Source: Denitromonas halophila (GTDB taxonomy: Bacteria; Pseudomonadota; Gammaproteobacteria; Burkholderiales; Rhodocyclaceae). From it: a stretch of DNA of 64,000 nt. Position numbers and translations under genes: made by a program. The first letter of the stretch is position 1. Each line of letters opens with the position of its first letter. The notes under the pieces were generated by a model. That model did no database searches. It was not told the origin of the DNA and was given only the letters and a program-made list of their open reading frames with translations. The DNA lies in NCBI RefSeq assembly GCF_007625155.1, contig NZ_VMNK01000015.1:483711-547710 (forward strand), read 5' to 3'. Below are positions 47,804-58,649 of this stretch, one piece after another.

Positions 47804-48661
47804 ATGCCAGACGTTTTGATCGTCATGATCGCGGTGTTGATCTTCGTGGTCATCACCATTGCCAAAGGGGTGAGGATTGTTCCGCAGGGTGAGGAGTGGA
47901 TTGTCGAGCGCCTTGGCAAATACCACGGCACGATCATCCCCGGCCTCAACATCATCATTCCCTACCTGGACAACGTCGCTTACAAGCTGGTGACCAAGGA
48001 TCTGATCCTGGATGTGCAGGAGCAGGAGGTCATCACCCGCGACAACGCGGTGATCCTGACCAACGCGGTGGCGTTCGTGAAGGTGACCGATCCGGTCAAA
48101 GCCGTGTATGGCGTGACCGATTTCGGCGAAGCCATCCGCAACCTGATCATGACCACACTGCGTTCGATTCTGGGTGAAATGGATCTGGATGAGGCCTTGT
48201 CGTCGCGCGACAAGATCAAGGCGCGGCTGCGCGAAAGCATTGCCGACGAGGCGGTCGATTGGGGTTTGACCGTCAAGTCGGTTGAAATTCAGGACATCAA
48301 CCCGTCTGCCTCCATGCAAAAAGCGATGGAAATGCAGGCCGCCGCTGAGCGTGAGCGCAAGGCGATGGTGACCCGTTCCGAAGGGGCCAAGCAGTCCGCC
48401 GTGCTAGAAGCCGAAGCGCGTCTTGAAGCCGCCAAGCGCGACGCCAGCGCACAGGTGATGCTGGCCGAAGCGTCGGCCGAGGCGATCCGCCGTGTGGCGA
48501 ATGCCGTGGGCGACAACCCGGTGCCCTTGCAGTTTGTGTTGGGTGAAAAGTACGTCGCCGCCATGCGCGACCTGAGCCAGTCCGACAATGCGAAGACGGT
48601 GATTTTGCCGGCGGATATTCAGGAGGCGGTCAAAGGCCTGTTTGGTAAATTCGGCCGCTGA
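47804..48661 (+). CDS. SPFH/stomatin family protein (QmcA-like)
   Basis: 285 residues. An N-terminal membrane hairpin (about 3-22), then the SPFH domain (about 24-190, VPQGEEWIVERLGKYHG, DVQEQEVITRDNAVI) and a helical coiled region (about 190-245, KAMVTRSEGAKQSAVLEAEA) that oligomerises. It works with the NfeD partner in membrane protein quality control. A bidirectional terminator follows. Confidence 0.92.
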   Translation: MPDVLIVMIAVLIFVVITIAKGVRIVPQGEEWIVERLGKYHGTIIPGLNIIIPYLDNVAYKLVTKDLILDVQEQEVITRDNAVILTNAVAFVKVTDPVKAVYGVTDFGEAIRNLIMTTLRSILGEMDLDEALSSRDKIKARLRESIADEAVDWGLTVKSVEIQDINPSASMQKAMEMQAAAERERKAMVTRSEGAKQSAVLEAEARLEAAKRDASAQVMLAEASAEAIRRVANAVGDNPVPLQFVLGEKYVAAMRDLSQSDNAKTVILPADIQEAVKGLFGKFGR

Positions 48662-48686
48662 GACGCACACAGCAAAACAAAAACAA

Positions 48687-48717
48687 TCAAGGCGGCCTGC
48701 GGGCCGCCTTGATTTTT
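48687..48717. terminator. bidirectional rho-independent terminator
   Basis: An 11-bp stem TCAAGGCGGCC / GGCCGCCTTGA with a TGCG loop is followed by TTTTT on the plus strand and by TTGTTTTTGTTTTG on the minus strand. It serves both the stomatin gene and the convergent glycosyltransferase operon. Confidence 0.92.
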
Positions 48718-50167
48718 ATGGGTAGCCGCGGAAACCTGTCAGCAGATACAGGGTGAGGCGCCGCTCAAAATTGCGGTGGACCGATACTGAAACCTCTCCG
48801 AGTGTCGTGACCGAATCGAAGCGGCTGGCCACATCGTCGATCTGTGCCGTACGTGAGAGAAACAACACCGGCTGATCACGATAGCGATTGAGGTCGGTCG
48901 TGAGCTGGTAGTGATCCGCCACGCCGCCGTCCGGGTTCCAGCTGGCGTAAAGCGGTGGCTCAAGCCGGTAGATCACCTGCGCGAGCAACTCACGATCCTT
49001 TGCAACGATAACGGCGCCGGGGTGTTCGGCCAGCACCGGGGCGACCTGATCGGCCAGTGCTGACCAGCCACGGGCTCGCTTGTAGGGATCATTCTTGGCC
49101 GTCAGTTCAACGCCGACAACCTGGGTAATGTCGGGCCAGTGATACACCACCAGACCGAGCGCGAGATTGAGCACCACGGCGCTGACGGCAAAGCGCCAAC
49201 GGCCGGATTCGGCCAGAAAGGCGATTACGAGCACGCAACCGGCAACAAAGATGGGCGCCGCCCAGTTGCCGTTGGCGCGCCCGGTCAGCGCTTGAAACGA
49301 CACCAGCAGCAGCAAGGGCAGTACGAAGAGCAGCAAGCGACGATAACGGTCCTCGCGCCACAGTCGCCGTGTGCGCAAAAAAGCCCACAGCAACCCAAGC
49401 GTCAGCAGCGGGCCAAAAGACAGCCACTGCGCACCGATGAACTCCACAAATTCGCCCGGCGCCCAGCCCCGGGAATCCAGACGAGTAATTTCGGCCGTGT
49501 GACGGAAGGTGGGGAAGTCATTGACGACGTTCCACCATACGTTTGGCGCGAAGACTGCCAGGCCCAGCGCAAAGGCCGCCCAAGGCTTGATGCTCAGTAA
49601 CTGGCGGCGTCCGCCGGGCTCGGCCAATAGCACGAGCAGCGCGGAGCCGGCGAAGGCGATCATGGTGTACTTGGACATCATGCCCAGCCCGAAGGCCAGA
49701 CCCACCAACAGCCAGTGCCGCCAGGCATGGGTGTCGCGTGCGGCGACAACGCCGTAGATGCCAAGCGCCCAGAACAGCAGCAGCGGCGCATCGGTTGAGA
49801 CAAACAGCCCCAGCGTCGACACCAGCGGCAGGGTCAGGAAGGCCAGCGCCGACCAGAAGCCGACGCGCGCCGTGAACATGCGCTCGCCCAGCGCGTGGAG
49901 CACCAGCGCGGTGAGTGGATAGCACAGCAGCCCCGGCAGCTTGAGGGCCAATAGCGTGTGGCCGAGCAGGGCTTCGGAGGCGGCGATCATGCCGGCGATC
50001 AGCGGCGGCTTTGAGTAGTAGCCCCAGTCGAGCGCTTGCGACCAGCCCCAGTAGTAGGCCTCGTCGACATACGGATCAATGCCCAGATGCCCGATGATCC
50101 AGGCGCGATACCCGGTGAGCACCACCGCCACAAGCAGCAGCAGGCGGAAGGATTGGGCGTTGTTCAT
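48716..50167 (-). CDS. glycosyltransferase family 39 protein (second copy)
   Basis: 483 residues, about 11-12 membrane segments. The ArnT/PMT-type signature follows the first span: acidic DPYVDEAYYWGWSQALDWGYYSKPP with DEA as the catalytic-acid-like loop. A periplasmic C-domain (about 390-483) ends the protein. Such enzymes move sugars from polyprenyl phosphate onto lipid A or proteins in the periplasm. It is last in the five-gene operon, with a 4-nt overlap with the preceding GT39. Confidence 0.88.
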   Translation of the reverse strand: MNNAQSFRLLLLVAVVLTGYRAWIIGHLGIDPYVDEAYYWGWSQALDWGYYSKPPLIAGMIAASEALLGHTLLALKLPGLLCYPLTALVLHALGERMFTARVGFWSALAFLTLPLVSTLGLFVSTDAPLLLFWALGIYGVVAARDTHAWRHWLLVGLAFGLGMMSKYTMIAFAGSALLVLLAEPGGRRQLLSIKPWAAFALGLAVFAPNVWWNVVNDFPTFRHTAEITRLDSRGWAPGEFVEFIGAQWLSFGPLLTLGLLWAFLRTRRLWREDRYRRLLLFVLPLLLLVSFQALTGRANGNWAAPIFVAGCVLVIAFLAESGRWRFAVSAVVLNLALGLVVYHWPDITQVVGVELTAKNDPYKRARGWSALADQVAPVLAEHPGAVIVAKDRELLAQVIYRLEPPLYASWNPDGGVADHYQLTTDLNRYRDQPVLFLSRTAQIDDVASRFDSVTTLGEVSVSVHRNFERRLTLYLLTGFRGYP

Positions 50168-51711
50168 TCTGCTTGTTTCCGCAGCAGCACGACGCCGCCT
50201 TCGGCAAACACGGTGTCAAAGCCTGTCTCGGGCACGCGGTCGATTCGCGTGATGGCCAGCTCACCCGCAGCCGGCACGCGAGAGGGCGTCGGCGATTGCG
50301 CATACACGCTGAAACTCGGGGCGTCGAAGCGCATCCGAACCGCCGATTCACCAAGCGCATGCGCATGCAGGCCGGCATCGCGCACCGGGCCTTGCAGCAC
50401 TTCGCCAAGATAGGGCACGACGGTGCTGGTGAGTACGGCGATCTGCAGCACCGCAGCGACGGCCATTTTCCGCCAGGTGCCGGTTGCCTTACTGGTAAGC
50501 AGCGCCAGCCACAGCACCAGCGCACCGAGCGTGACGGCGTAGTAAGGCCAGCCGGCGAGATCCATGGCGCGCGACAGCTGTGCGCGGTAGAACGGATTGC
50601 CGGCATTGCTCTCTGACAAGAAGCCGAGCAGCGATGGCGCAATGACGAACAGGGCGAACAGGATAGTTGGCGCAATGGCATGCGCCCAGGTGCGACCATG
50701 ATCAAAGCGGTGCGCGGCGATCAGCAAAAACAGCGGTGTCGCGCCATACAGCGCGTAGTGCGGCAGCTTGGTGCCGGACAAGCTGAAAAACACCACCACA
50801 AACGCCGCCCAGATCCACAGGTAGCGACGCACGCCGGTGGCCATGTCCTTGCGGATCTGGCGGCAGGCGGCAAACAGCGGGCCGGTCCACGGCAGCAGCA
50901 GCAGCGGCACGGCCAGCACGTAATAGAACATGCTGCCGGCGTGGCCTTCGAGTGTACCGGTGAAGCGTTTGACGTTGTGCTTGAAGATAAAGCCGTCGAT
51001 GAACTTCTGGCCATGGATGCCCAGCGCTGCGGCATACCAGGGCACCACCAGCACGATCAGCAACGCCCAGCCGATCGGGTCGCTGATGGCCTTGAGCCAG
51101 GTGCGCCACCGCTGACGGCTGGCGCAAAACAGGAAGGTGACCGCAATCGGTACGATGATCGCGATCGGGCCTTTGGTTAGCACACCGAGGCCGATCCACA
51201 CATAGGTGCGCAGCAGCGGCGCGCGACGGCCGGTTTCCAGGTGTCGCCAAGCGTCGAACAGCGCCAGTGCCAGCCACAGGTTGAGCAGGGCGTCAGCAGT
51301 GGCAGCACGGCCAATGGCAAAGGGGCCGATGGCGGTGCTGACCACCAGCAAGGCGGCCAGCGCGGTCTGCGCGCCGAAGCGCTCGCGGGCGAACTTCCAG
51401 GTCGCGTAGCTCCAGCCGATGGCGGCCAGCGCCGAGGGCAGGCGGAAAGCCCATTCGCTCGGCCCAAGCACCCAATAGGCGGCCGCTTGCAGCCAGTAGA
51501 TCAGGATGGGTTTGTCGAAGCGATGCTCGCCATCGAGATAGGTCGATAAGAAGTCGCCACGCTCGAACATTTCGCGCGTGGCTTCGGAGAACGCCCCTTC
51601 GTCCACGTCGAACAGCGGGTAGCTGCCGAGAAAGGCCAGGTAGCTGATCAGCGGCAGGAGGAAGACCAGCCAGCCGATGAGCCGGCGTGGGTGGGCGTTC
51701 GTGTCGCTCAT
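50164..51711 (-). CDS. glycosyltransferase family 39 protein (first copy, ArnT-like)
   Basis: 515 residues with about 11 membrane spans. The first periplasmic loop has FDVDEGAFSEATREMFERGD, the ArnT/PMT acidic motif, then HRFDKPILIYWLQAAAYWVLG. This copy is closer to ArnT (4-amino-arabinose or other sugar transfer to lipid A) than the second copy. No arnA-F sugar synthesis genes are present in the window, so the sugar is unknown. 4-nt overlaps join it to its neighbours. Confidence 0.88.
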   Translation of the reverse strand: MSDTNAHPRRLIGWLVFLLPLISYLAFLGSYPLFDVDEGAFSEATREMFERGDFLSTYLDGEHRFDKPILIYWLQAAAYWVLGPSEWAFRLPSALAAIGWSYATWKFARERFGAQTALAALLVVSTAIGPFAIGRAATADALLNLWLALALFDAWRHLETGRRAPLLRTYVWIGLGVLTKGPIAIIVPIAVTFLFCASRQRWRTWLKAISDPIGWALLIVLVVPWYAAALGIHGQKFIDGFIFKHNVKRFTGTLEGHAGSMFYYVLAVPLLLLPWTGPLFAACRQIRKDMATGVRRYLWIWAAFVVVFFSLSGTKLPHYALYGATPLFLLIAAHRFDHGRTWAHAIAPTILFALFVIAPSLLGFLSESNAGNPFYRAQLSRAMDLAGWPYYAVTLGALVLWLALLTSKATGTWRKMAVAAVLQIAVLTSTVVPYLGEVLQGPVRDAGLHAHALGESAVRMRFDAPSFSVYAQSPTPSRVPAAGELAITRIDRVPETGFDTVFAEGGVVLLRKQAE

Positions 51712-52760
51712 TCGTGGTGCTCGGGGGTTTGCGCCCAGCCGGCGGCGTCAGACAGTTCCTTGGTGGGGCGGGCGAGATAGGGCTTGGTGATGCCCGACTC
51801 GAAGTACACCCGCGCCAGCAACTCGGCCAGCACGCCGGAGGTCACCATCTGGATGCCGGCAATGACCAGGAAGAAGCCACCGAACAGCAGCGGCCGTGTG
51901 CCGATGGATTCACCGAAGAAGACCTTGAGTGCCATCAGATAGGTCAGGATCAGACTGCCCAGACCACCGAGCGCAATACCGATGCCACCAAAGAAGTGGC
52001 CGGGGCGCGTCCGGTAACGCATGAAGAAGTACACAAACACCAGATCGAGCACGACGCGGAAGGTGCGCGAAATGCCGTATTTGGATTGCCCGAACACCCG
52101 CGCGTGGTGCGCCACCACTTCCTGCGCGATGCGCTTAGGCGTGGTGACGGTGGCCAGCCAGGCCGGGATGAAGCGGTGCATCTCGCCGTACAGGCGCACG
52201 TTCTTGATCGCGCTGGCGCGGAAAACCTTCAGGCTGCAACCGTAGTCTTTAAGCTGCACGCCGGTCAGGCGGGCGATCAGGCGGTTGGCGATGCGCGACG
52301 GAATCTTGCGCAGCCACAGGCCGTCTTGTCGGTCCTTGCGCCAGCCGGCGACCAGGTCGAGGTCTTCGGTCAGCAGGCGGCCGGCCATGCGCGGGATGTC
52401 GATCGGGTCGTTCTGCAAATCGCCGTCCATGGTGGCGATGACGGTGCCGCGCGCCGCGTCGAGGCCGGCCTGCATGGCGGCGGTCTGCTTGAAGTTGCGC
52501 ACCAGCACGACCACGCGCACATGCGAGCCGTACTTCTTGGCGCAGCGCTCGAGTTCATTGGGCGTGCCGTCCGAGCTGCCGTCGTCGACCAGCACCACTT
52601 CCCAGGGCCAGGGGTAGGGGCCCAGCGCGAGGTGGATGCGTTCGAGCAGCGGTTCGACGTTTTCCGCCTCGTTGTACATGGGCACGACCACCGACAGCCG
52701 ATGCTTGGGCAGGTTGTCGGGGATGCGCGGTTCAGCGTGCGGAAGCGGAGAAGTGTTCAT
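51708..52760 (-). CDS. family 2 glycosyltransferase (ArnC/GtrB/DPM-like)
   Basis: 350 residues. The GT-A domain (about 20-245) has VVPMYNEAENVEPLLERI, VDDGSSDGT and the metal-binding DGDLQNDP. Two C-terminal membrane segments (about 250-320) place it with polyprenyl-phosphate sugar transferases. It would load a sugar on undecaprenyl phosphate for the two GT39 enzymes encoded next. Confidence 0.92.
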   Translation of the reverse strand: MNTSPLPHAEPRIPDNLPKHRLSVVVPMYNEAENVEPLLERIHLALGPYPWPWEVVLVDDGSSDGTPNELERCAKKYGSHVRVVVLVRNFKQTAAMQAGLDAARGTVIATMDGDLQNDPIDIPRMAGRLLTEDLDLVAGWRKDRQDGLWLRKIPSRIANRLIARLTGVQLKDYGCSLKVFRASAIKNVRLYGEMHRFIPAWLATVTTPKRIAQEVVAHHARVFGQSKYGISRTFRVVLDLVFVYFFMRYRTRPGHFFGGIGIALGGLGSLILTYLMALKVFFGESIGTRPLLFGGFFLVIAGIQMVTSGVLAELLARVYFESGITKPYLARPTKELSDAAGWAQTPEHHE

Positions 52761-53668
52761 TGACGGTCAATGCCTTGTTTGGGTGCAGATTGCATGCTCA
52801 GGCCGGCCAGCCAGGCGAGGGCGCCGGCGATACTCGAACACGCGATAACGAAGAGATGCAGGGCAAGCGCCACTTGCAGCCCGGTTTCAAAATCAATGCC
52901 ATTGGGCAGCAGTGCCGCCGCCGCCCCGGCTTCATAGGTGCCAAAACCCGCCACGCCTTGCACCGGCAGGATCGCGGCCAGTTCGGCGCCCAGCGCACCG
53001 GCCGCGCCGATCAGGGTGGACGCGCCAAGCAACACCGACAGCAACCATGCCTGGGCCGCCAGTTTGACCGACCAGTTGGCGATCGTCCATAGCCAGCCGA
53101 AACGCGCATGGCGCGTGGATTCGGCAAAGGCGTTGCGCAGCTTGCCAAAGCGCGCCTGCCACGGGCCGCCTTCGTGCCAGGCATGCGTGCGCCGTGCCCA
53201 GCGTGGCAGTACAAATGCCGCCGCCATGACTGCCAAAATGCCGCCAACGCGTAGCCAGGCCGGCAAGCCCGGCCATACAGCCAGGGCCAGCGCCATGACC
53301 ACAAACGCATCCTGCAGGCGGAACCACACCAGCGACGCGACAGCTCGGCCGAGCGGGGTGCCAAAGTTGCGACCCAGCAGAATCGGAAAAGCCGCCTCGC
53401 CACCGCGAAATGGCACGATATTCACCATCGCATTATGGATCAGCACAATTCGCAGGCAGGTGCCAAATCGACCGGCCGCATCGTGACGAAACTCGTCCCA
53501 CACGCGCAGTGCGCGCAGCGCGTAGCTCAGGGCAAAGCCAGCTGCGGCGATGACCAGCGCGCTGATCGGGGTGTTCTGGATCAGCCCGCCCAGCGCCGAC
53601 CACTGGCCCTTGGCAATAAACCACGCCACCAGCGCTAGGGTGAGAATAACGGCCAGTGCGCGCTTCAT
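52757..53668 (-). CDS. lysylphosphatidylglycerol synthase-type transmembrane protein
   Basis: 303 residues from MKRALAVILTLALVAWF; the longer frame upstream lies antisense-like over the PAP2 gene and is not used. Six to eight membrane segments of the LPG_synthase_TM (UPF0104) fold, with HNAMVNIVPFRGGEAAFPILL and LPVQGVAGFGTYEAG as characteristic loops. The aminoacyl transferase domain of MprF is absent, so this is the flippase-like half alone, probably translocating a lipid-linked substrate. Start fixed by a 4-nt overlap with PAP2. Confidence 0.85.
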   Translation of the reverse strand: MKRALAVILTLALVAWFIAKGQWSALGGLIQNTPISALVIAAAGFALSYALRALRVWDEFRHDAAGRFGTCLRIVLIHNAMVNIVPFRGGEAAFPILLGRNFGTPLGRAVASLVWFRLQDAFVVMALALAVWPGLPAWLRVGGILAVMAAAFVLPRWARRTHAWHEGGPWQARFGKLRNAFAESTRHARFGWLWTIANWSVKLAAQAWLLSVLLGASTLIGAAGALGAELAAILPVQGVAGFGTYEAGAAAALLPNGIDFETGLQVALALHLFVIACSSIAGALAWLAGLSMQSAPKQGIDRQ

Positions 53669-54453
53669 GCGGCGCTCGCCATCGTGCGCTTGAACGCCAT
53701 GCCCGCAGCGACCAGTCCGGCCAGGCCGAGCATCGTCGACCAAAGCTGCGCCTGCGGATAGCCCGTGGCGAAAAACACTCGGGCCAGACACACCACGATG
53801 CCCACGACGCTCAAGGCGATCATCGCCCGGCGTGACTGCCACAGCGGCCAGCGTTGCGACAACACTACGCCGATCACCGCACATAGCCAGCCCGCCGCCG
53901 CGCCCGCCAGCACATCGCCCGGCCAGTGTGCGCCAACTGCAAGGCGTGACAGAGCGACCAAGACCCCGGCCAGCAAGAGCAGCAGGGCGGGCAGGGCGCG
54001 CCGACACGCTGGCGTGCTCAATAAGAGCGCGGCAATCAAGGTAAAGGCAGTGGCCGTGTGGCCGGACGGAAAGCTGTAGCCCGAGAGCGTGACGCCGATC
54101 TGGTGTAGCGCGTCGGCTGGCAAAACGTCATGCGGGCGTGGCGCATCGATCAGCGCCTTGAGGCCGCGGACTACCACGATACCCGCCGGCCAGGCCATCA
54201 CTGCCGCCACCACGGCGCGCGGTGCGCGGCTTAAACACAGCGCCAACAAGGCACCCACCGAGAGCACACTCGCGGTATCGGTGATCGTCGCCCACAGGCT
54301 GTCTGGCAGGGCACTCGTCCATTGATTGATAGCAAGAAAGGCCGGCGTGTTCGCACCACTGGCTATCATCCCGGTGGCCGCTAACGCAAACACCAGCGGC
54401 GGAGCGATGCACCAGCCGGGCGAGAGCGGCGCGGGCGCCAGAGGAGAGGTCAT
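53665..54453 (-). CDS. PAP2 family phosphatase
   Basis: 262 residues, six membrane segments. The three PAP2 motifs are KALIDAPRP (K-x6-RP), SFPSGHTATA (PSGH) and SRLAVGAHWPGDV (SR-x5-H-x3-D), all intact. A likely role is recycling undecaprenyl pyrophosphate or dephosphorylating a lipid. It is first in the operon PAP2, LPG-synthase-like, GT2, GT39, GT39. Confidence 0.9.
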   Translation of the reverse strand: MTSPLAPAPLSPGWCIAPPLVFALAATGMIASGANTPAFLAINQWTSALPDSLWATITDTASVLSVGALLALCLSRAPRAVVAAVMAWPAGIVVVRGLKALIDAPRPHDVLPADALHQIGVTLSGYSFPSGHTATAFTLIAALLLSTPACRRALPALLLLLAGVLVALSRLAVGAHWPGDVLAGAAAGWLCAVIGVVLSQRWPLWQSRRAMIALSVVGIVVCLARVFFATGYPQAQLWSTMLGLAGLVAAGMAFKRTMASAA

Positions 54454-54552
54454 GGAGTAGGGCGGTCGGGCTAAAAGGCGAATTCTAGCCTAAGCGGCCC
54501 TACGCGAACCCGCCGGGGTGCCTGTCGTCGTGCCGCAGCGCATCGTCGTCCG

Positions 54553-54578
54553 TTGGCAGCGTGTGGCTCAGGTATAAT
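54553..54578 (+). promoter_or_regulatory. putative promoter of purL
   Basis: TATAAT at 54573-54578 is a perfect -10, about 75 bp before the purL start. The nearest -35-like hexamer TTGGCA (54553-54558) is only 14 bp upstream, which is short. An AT-rich TTCGTTTTTTCG lies just downstream in the leader. Confidence 0.45.
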
Positions 54579-54652
54579 TCTGCCTTCGTTTTTTCGCCGG
54601 CCGCCGCTCGTGGGCGCGACGCAACTCACCTCTGCCTGTCCCCGCCGATCAC

Positions 54653-57600
54653 ATGACTGAAATCATCACTCTCCGCGGCGCATCAGCGCTGTCGGCACCC
54701 CGCCAGACCCGCCTCGCCGACACTCTCGGCCGCGTCATTTCGCGCTTTCATGGCGTCCATGCCGAGTTCCAGTATTTCATTGAGCTGAACGCTGCGCTGG
54801 ACGACGTCGCCATGAGCCGACTGGTGGACTTGCTCGGCGCGCATCCGTCCGACGACGCACCGCCCGAAGGCGAGTTGATTCTGGTTACGCCGCGCCTGGG
54901 CACGATTTCGCCGTGGTCGTCCAAGGCCACCGACATCGCCCACCAGTGCGGTTTCGACGCCGTGGTGCGCATCGAGCGCGGCATTGCCTACACCGTGATG
55001 GCCAAGGGCGGGCTGGGGGTGCTTCGTGACAAGGTGCTACCGCTCCTGCACGACCGCATGACCGAGTCGGTGCTTGACTCGCTTGCCGCCGCCGAGGCGC
55101 TGTTCCACCACTACAGCCCGCAGCCGCTCACCAGTGTCGACATCCTCGGCGCCGGTCGTGGCGCGCTTGAAGTGGCCAACCGCGAACTCGGCCTGGCGCT
55201 GTCTGACGACGAAATCGATTACCTCATCGACAACTTCACCCGCATCGGCCGCAACCCGACCGATGTCGAGCTGATGATGTTCGCCCAGGCCAATTCCGAG
55301 CACTGCCGCCACAAGATTTTCAACGCCGACTGGGTCATCGACGGCCGGCCCGAAGAAAAAACCCTGTTCGGCATGATCCGCGAGACCCACAAGGCGCAGC
55401 CCGAAGGCACCGTGGTGGCCTACTCCGACAACGCCTCGGTGATCGAAGGCGCATCGGTCGATGCGCTCTACCCGAGTGCCGACGGCCAGTGGCAGTTCCG
55501 CACCGAAACGCAGCACATTCTCGCCAAGGTCGAAACCCACAACCATCCGACGGCGATTTCGCCCTTCCCGGGCGCGGCCACCGGTGCCGGCGGCGAAATC
55601 CGCGACGAAGGCGCCACCGGGCGCGGTTCGCGGCCCAAGGCCGGTCTGGCCGGCTTCTCGGTGTCCAACCTCGCCATCCCCGGTTTCGAGCAGCCGTGGG
55701 AAAAACCTTATGGCCGACCCGACCGCATCGCCTCGGCGCTCGACATCATGATCGAAGGCCCGATTGGCGCCGCCGCCTTCAATAACGAATTCGGCCGTCC
55801 CAACCTCGCCGGCTACTTCCGCAGCTTCGAGCAAGAAGTGCAGGGCGAAGTGCGCGGCTATCACAAGCCGATCATGATTGCCGGCGGCCTGGGCAGCATT
55901 CAGGCCGAGCAGTCCTTCAAGATCAAGTTCGCCCCCGGCACCCTGATGATTCAACTCGGCGGCCCGGGCATGCTCATCGGCCTCGGCGGCGGCGCAGCCT
56001 CCAGCATGGCCACCGGCACCAACGCGGCCGACCTCGACTTTGCCTCGGTGCAACGCGGCAACCCCGAAATCCAGCGTCGCTGTCAGGAAGTCATCGACCG
56101 CTGCTGGCAGCGCGGTGAAGCCAACCCCATTCTGTCGATCCACGACGTCGGCGCCGGTGGCATCTCCAACGCCATGCCCGAGCTGGCCGACTCAGCTGAT
56201 CTCGGCGCCAAATTTGAACTGCGCGAGATCCACATCGAAGAGCCGGGCATGAGCCCGCGCGAGATCTGGAGCAACGAGTCGCAAGAACGCTACGTGCTGG
56301 CCATCGCCCCCGAATCGCTGGACGGCTTCCGCGCCATCTGCGAACGCGAGCGCTGCCCGTTTGCCGTGGTGGGTGTGGCCACCGACGACGGCCAGCTCAC
56401 CGTGACCGACCGCCAGTTTGAAAACAAGCCGGTCGACATGGCGATGTCGGTGCTGCTCGGCAAGCCGCCCAAAATGACGCGCAACGTGTCGCGCCGAGGC
56501 GTGTTCCTGCCGCCCTTTGATGTCACCGATGTCGAATTGGCCGACGCCTGCCGCCGCGTGCTGCGCCTGCCGGCCGTCGCCTCCAAGAACTTCCTCATCA
56601 CCATTGGCGACCGCAGCGTGGGCGGGCTCACCGCGCGCGATCAGATGGTCGGCCCGTGGCAAGTGCCGGTGGCCGATGTGGCCGTCACGGCCATGAGCTT
56701 CCACGGCGACAAGGGTGAAGCCTTTGCCATGGGTGAGCGCACCGCGCTGGCCTGTGTCGACGCCGCAGCCAGTGGCCGCATGGCCGTCGGCGAAGCCATC
56801 ACCAACGTGGCCGCCGCCGACATTGCCGACATCAAGCAGATCAAGCTCTCCGCCAACTGGATGGCCGCCGCCGGCCATCGGGGCGAAGACGCCCACCTGT
56901 TCGACACCGTCACCACCGTGTCGCAGTTCTGCCAGCGCGCAGGGCTGTCGATCCCGGTAGGCAAAGACTCGCTGTCGATGAAAACCGCCTGGAAAGAGGG
57001 CGGTGAAGACAAACAAGTGGTTTCGCCGCTGTCGCTCATCGTCACCGCCTTTGCGCCGGTGCAAGACGTGCGCCGCACGCTCACCCCGCAGCTTCAGCTG
57101 CTTGAGCATGAAGACACCGAGCTCATCCTCATCGACCTGGGCAACAACAAAAACCGCCTCGGCGGTTCGGCGTTGGCGCAGGTTTACGACAGCGTCGGCG
57201 AACACGCCCCCGACGTCGACCCCGCCCAGCTCAAGCAATTCTTCGCGCTCATCCAACGCTTCCGTCAGGACGACCTGCTGCTCGCCTATCACGACCGCAG
57301 CGACGGCGGCCTGTGGGCCACCGTGTGCGAAATGGCGTTTGCCTCGCATTGCGGTCTCTCGCTGCTGCTCGACACCGTCTGCTACGACGAGTGGATGAAC
57401 GATGTCGACGGCCTCGACAAAAAGCCCGACACCCTCAAGGGCCGCTTCAACGACAAGGTCTTTGCCGGCCTGTTTGCCGAAGAGCTCGGCGCCGTGGTGC
57501 AAATCCGCCGCAGCGACCGCGCCCGACTCACCGAGCCGCTGCGCGCCGCCGGGCTGTCGTATCACTTCATCGGCGAGCCCAATAACAAGGACGAGATCCG

Positions 57601-58579
57601 CGTCTGGCGCAACGCCAAGCTGCTCTTCAATGCGTCGCGCATCGAACTGCAACAGACCTGGACCGAAACCAGCTACCAGATCGCCCGCCTGCGCGACGAC
57701 GCCACCTGCGCGCAAGAAGAATTCGACGCGCTGGTCGACGCCACCGACCCCGGCCTGAGTGTGCGCCTCAGTTTCGATGCCAATGAAGACATTGCCGCCC
57801 CAATGATCGCCACCGGCGTGCGCCCCAAGATCGCCATCCTGCGCGAGCAGGGCGTCAACTCCCATGTCGAAATGGCGGCCGCCTTCGCCCGCGCCGGTTT
57901 CGACCCCTTTGACGTGCACATGTCCGACCTGCAGAATGGTCGCTTCGCGCTGGCCGATTTCAAAGGCGTCGCCGCCTGCGGTGGCTTCTCGTATGGCGAC
58001 GTGCTCGGCGCCGGGCAGGGCTGGGCCAAGTCCATCCTGTTTAACGCCAAACTGCGCGACGCCTTCGAAGCCTTCTTTGGCCGCGACGACACCTTCGCAC
58101 TCGGCGTGTGCAACGGCTGCCAGATGATGTCGCACCTAGCGCCCATCATCCCCGGCGCCCAGCACTGGCCCACCTTCCACCGCAACCGCAGCGAGCAGTT
58201 CGAAGCCCGCTTCAGCCAGGTCGAAATCCTCGACAACCCGTCCATCTTCTTCGACGGCATGGCCGGCAGCCGCATGCCCATCGTCGTCTCGCACGGTGAG
58301 GGGCAGGCCGTGTTCAAGGCTGGTGACAAAGACAACGTCATCCGTGCCGTGCGCTTCATCGACCACCACGGCGAAGCCGCCGAACGCTACCCCTTCAACC
58401 CCAACGGCTCGCCCGAAGGCATCACCGGCGTTACCACCGACGACGGCCGCTTCACCATCATGATGCCGCACCCCGAGCGCACCCACCGCAGCACGCAAAT
58501 GTCGTGGTACCCGGCCGGCAGCGGCGAAGACTCACCGTGGATGCGCATGTTCCGCAACGCCCGCCACTGGGTCGGTTGA
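54653..58579 (+). CDS. purL: phosphoribosylformylglycinamidine synthase
   Basis: 1308 residues, the large single-chain type that makes FGAM from FGAR, ATP and glutamine in purine synthesis. Order: PurS-like N-terminal part (1-150), linker with [11 protein letters not shown] (about 215-230), two AIR-synthetase-like halves (about 240-960, [20 protein letters not shown] and [13 protein letters not shown]), and a class I amidotransferase domain (about 1045-1308) with Cys in GVCNGCQMM and His/Glu in PHPERTHR. Length agrees with E. coli PurL (about 1295). Confidence 0.97.
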   Translation: MTEIITLRGASALSAPRQTRLADTLGRVISRFHGVHAEFQYFIELNAALDDVAMSRLVDLLGAHPSDDAPPEGELILVTPRLGTISPWSSKATDIAHQCGFDAVVRIERGIAYTVMAKGGLGVLRDKVLPLLHDRMTESVLDSLAAAEALFHHYSPQPLTSVDILGAGRGALEVANRELGLALSDDEIDYLIDNFTRIGRNPTDVELMMFAQANSEHCRHKIFNADWVIDGRPEEKTLFGMIRETHKAQPEGTVVAYSDNASVIEGASVDALYPSADGQWQFRTETQHILAKVETHNHPTAISPFPGAATGAGGEIRDEGATGRGSRPKAGLAGFSVSNLAIPGFEQPWEKPYGRPDRIASALDIMIEGPIGAAAFNNEFGRPNLAGYFRSFEQEVQGEVRGYHKPIMIAGGLGSIQAEQSFKIKFAPGTLMIQLGGPGMLIGLGGGAASSMATGTNAADLDFASVQRGNPEIQRRCQEVIDRCWQRGEANPILSIHDVGAGGISNAMPELADSADLGAKFELREIHIEEPGMSPREIWSNESQERYVLAIAPESLDGFRAICERERCPFAVVGVATDDGQLTVTDRQFENKPVDMAMSVLLGKPPKMTRNVSRRGVFLPPFDVTDVELADACRRVLRLPAVASKNFLITIGDRSVGGLTARDQMVGPWQVPVADVAVTAMSFHGDKGEAFAMGERTALACVDAAASGRMAVGEAITNVAAADIADIKQIKLSANWMAAAGHRGEDAHLFDTVTTVSQFCQRAGLSIPVGKDSLSMKTAWKEGGEDKQVVSPLSLIVTAFAPVQDVRRTLTPQLQLLEHEDTELILIDLGNNKNRLGGSALAQVYDSVGEHAPDVDPAQLKQFFALIQRFRQDDLLLAYHDRSDGGLWATVCEMAFASHCGLSLLLDTVCYDEWMNDVDGLDKKPDTLKGRFNDKVFAGLFAEELGAVVQIRRSDRARLTEPLRAAGLSYHFIGEPNNKDEIRVWRNAKLLFNASRIELQQTWTETSYQIARLRDDATCAQEEFDALVDATDPGLSVRLSFDANEDIAAPMIATGVRPKIAILREQGVNSHVEMAAAFARAGFDPFDVHMSDLQNGRFALADFKGVAACGGFSYGDVLGAGQGWAKSILFNAKLRDAFEAFFGRDDTFALGVCNGCQMMSHLAPIIPGAQHWPTFHRNRSEQFEARFSQVEILDNPSIFFDGMAGSRMPIVVSHGEGQAVFKAGDKDNVIRAVRFIDHHGEAAERYPFNPNGSPEGITGVTTDDGRFTIMMPHPERTHRSTQMSWYPAGSGEDSPWMRMFRNARHWVG

Positions 58580-58608
58580 TGGCACGCAGGTAACACAAGC
58601 AGCAAACA

Positions 58609-58641
58609 AAAACGGAGCCGAATCAGGGCTCCGTTTTTTTT
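58609..58641 (+). terminator. rho-independent terminator after purL
   Basis: Stem AACGGAGCC / GGCTCCGTT with a 7-nt loop and a run of eight T residues, 30 bp after the purL stop. Confidence 0.92.
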
Positions 58642-58649
58642 AAACGTAG

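Noticed and set aside
56192..58135. Minus-strand frame of 647 codons opposite purL
   Set aside because: Antisense to the conserved purL amidotransferase and synthetase domains.
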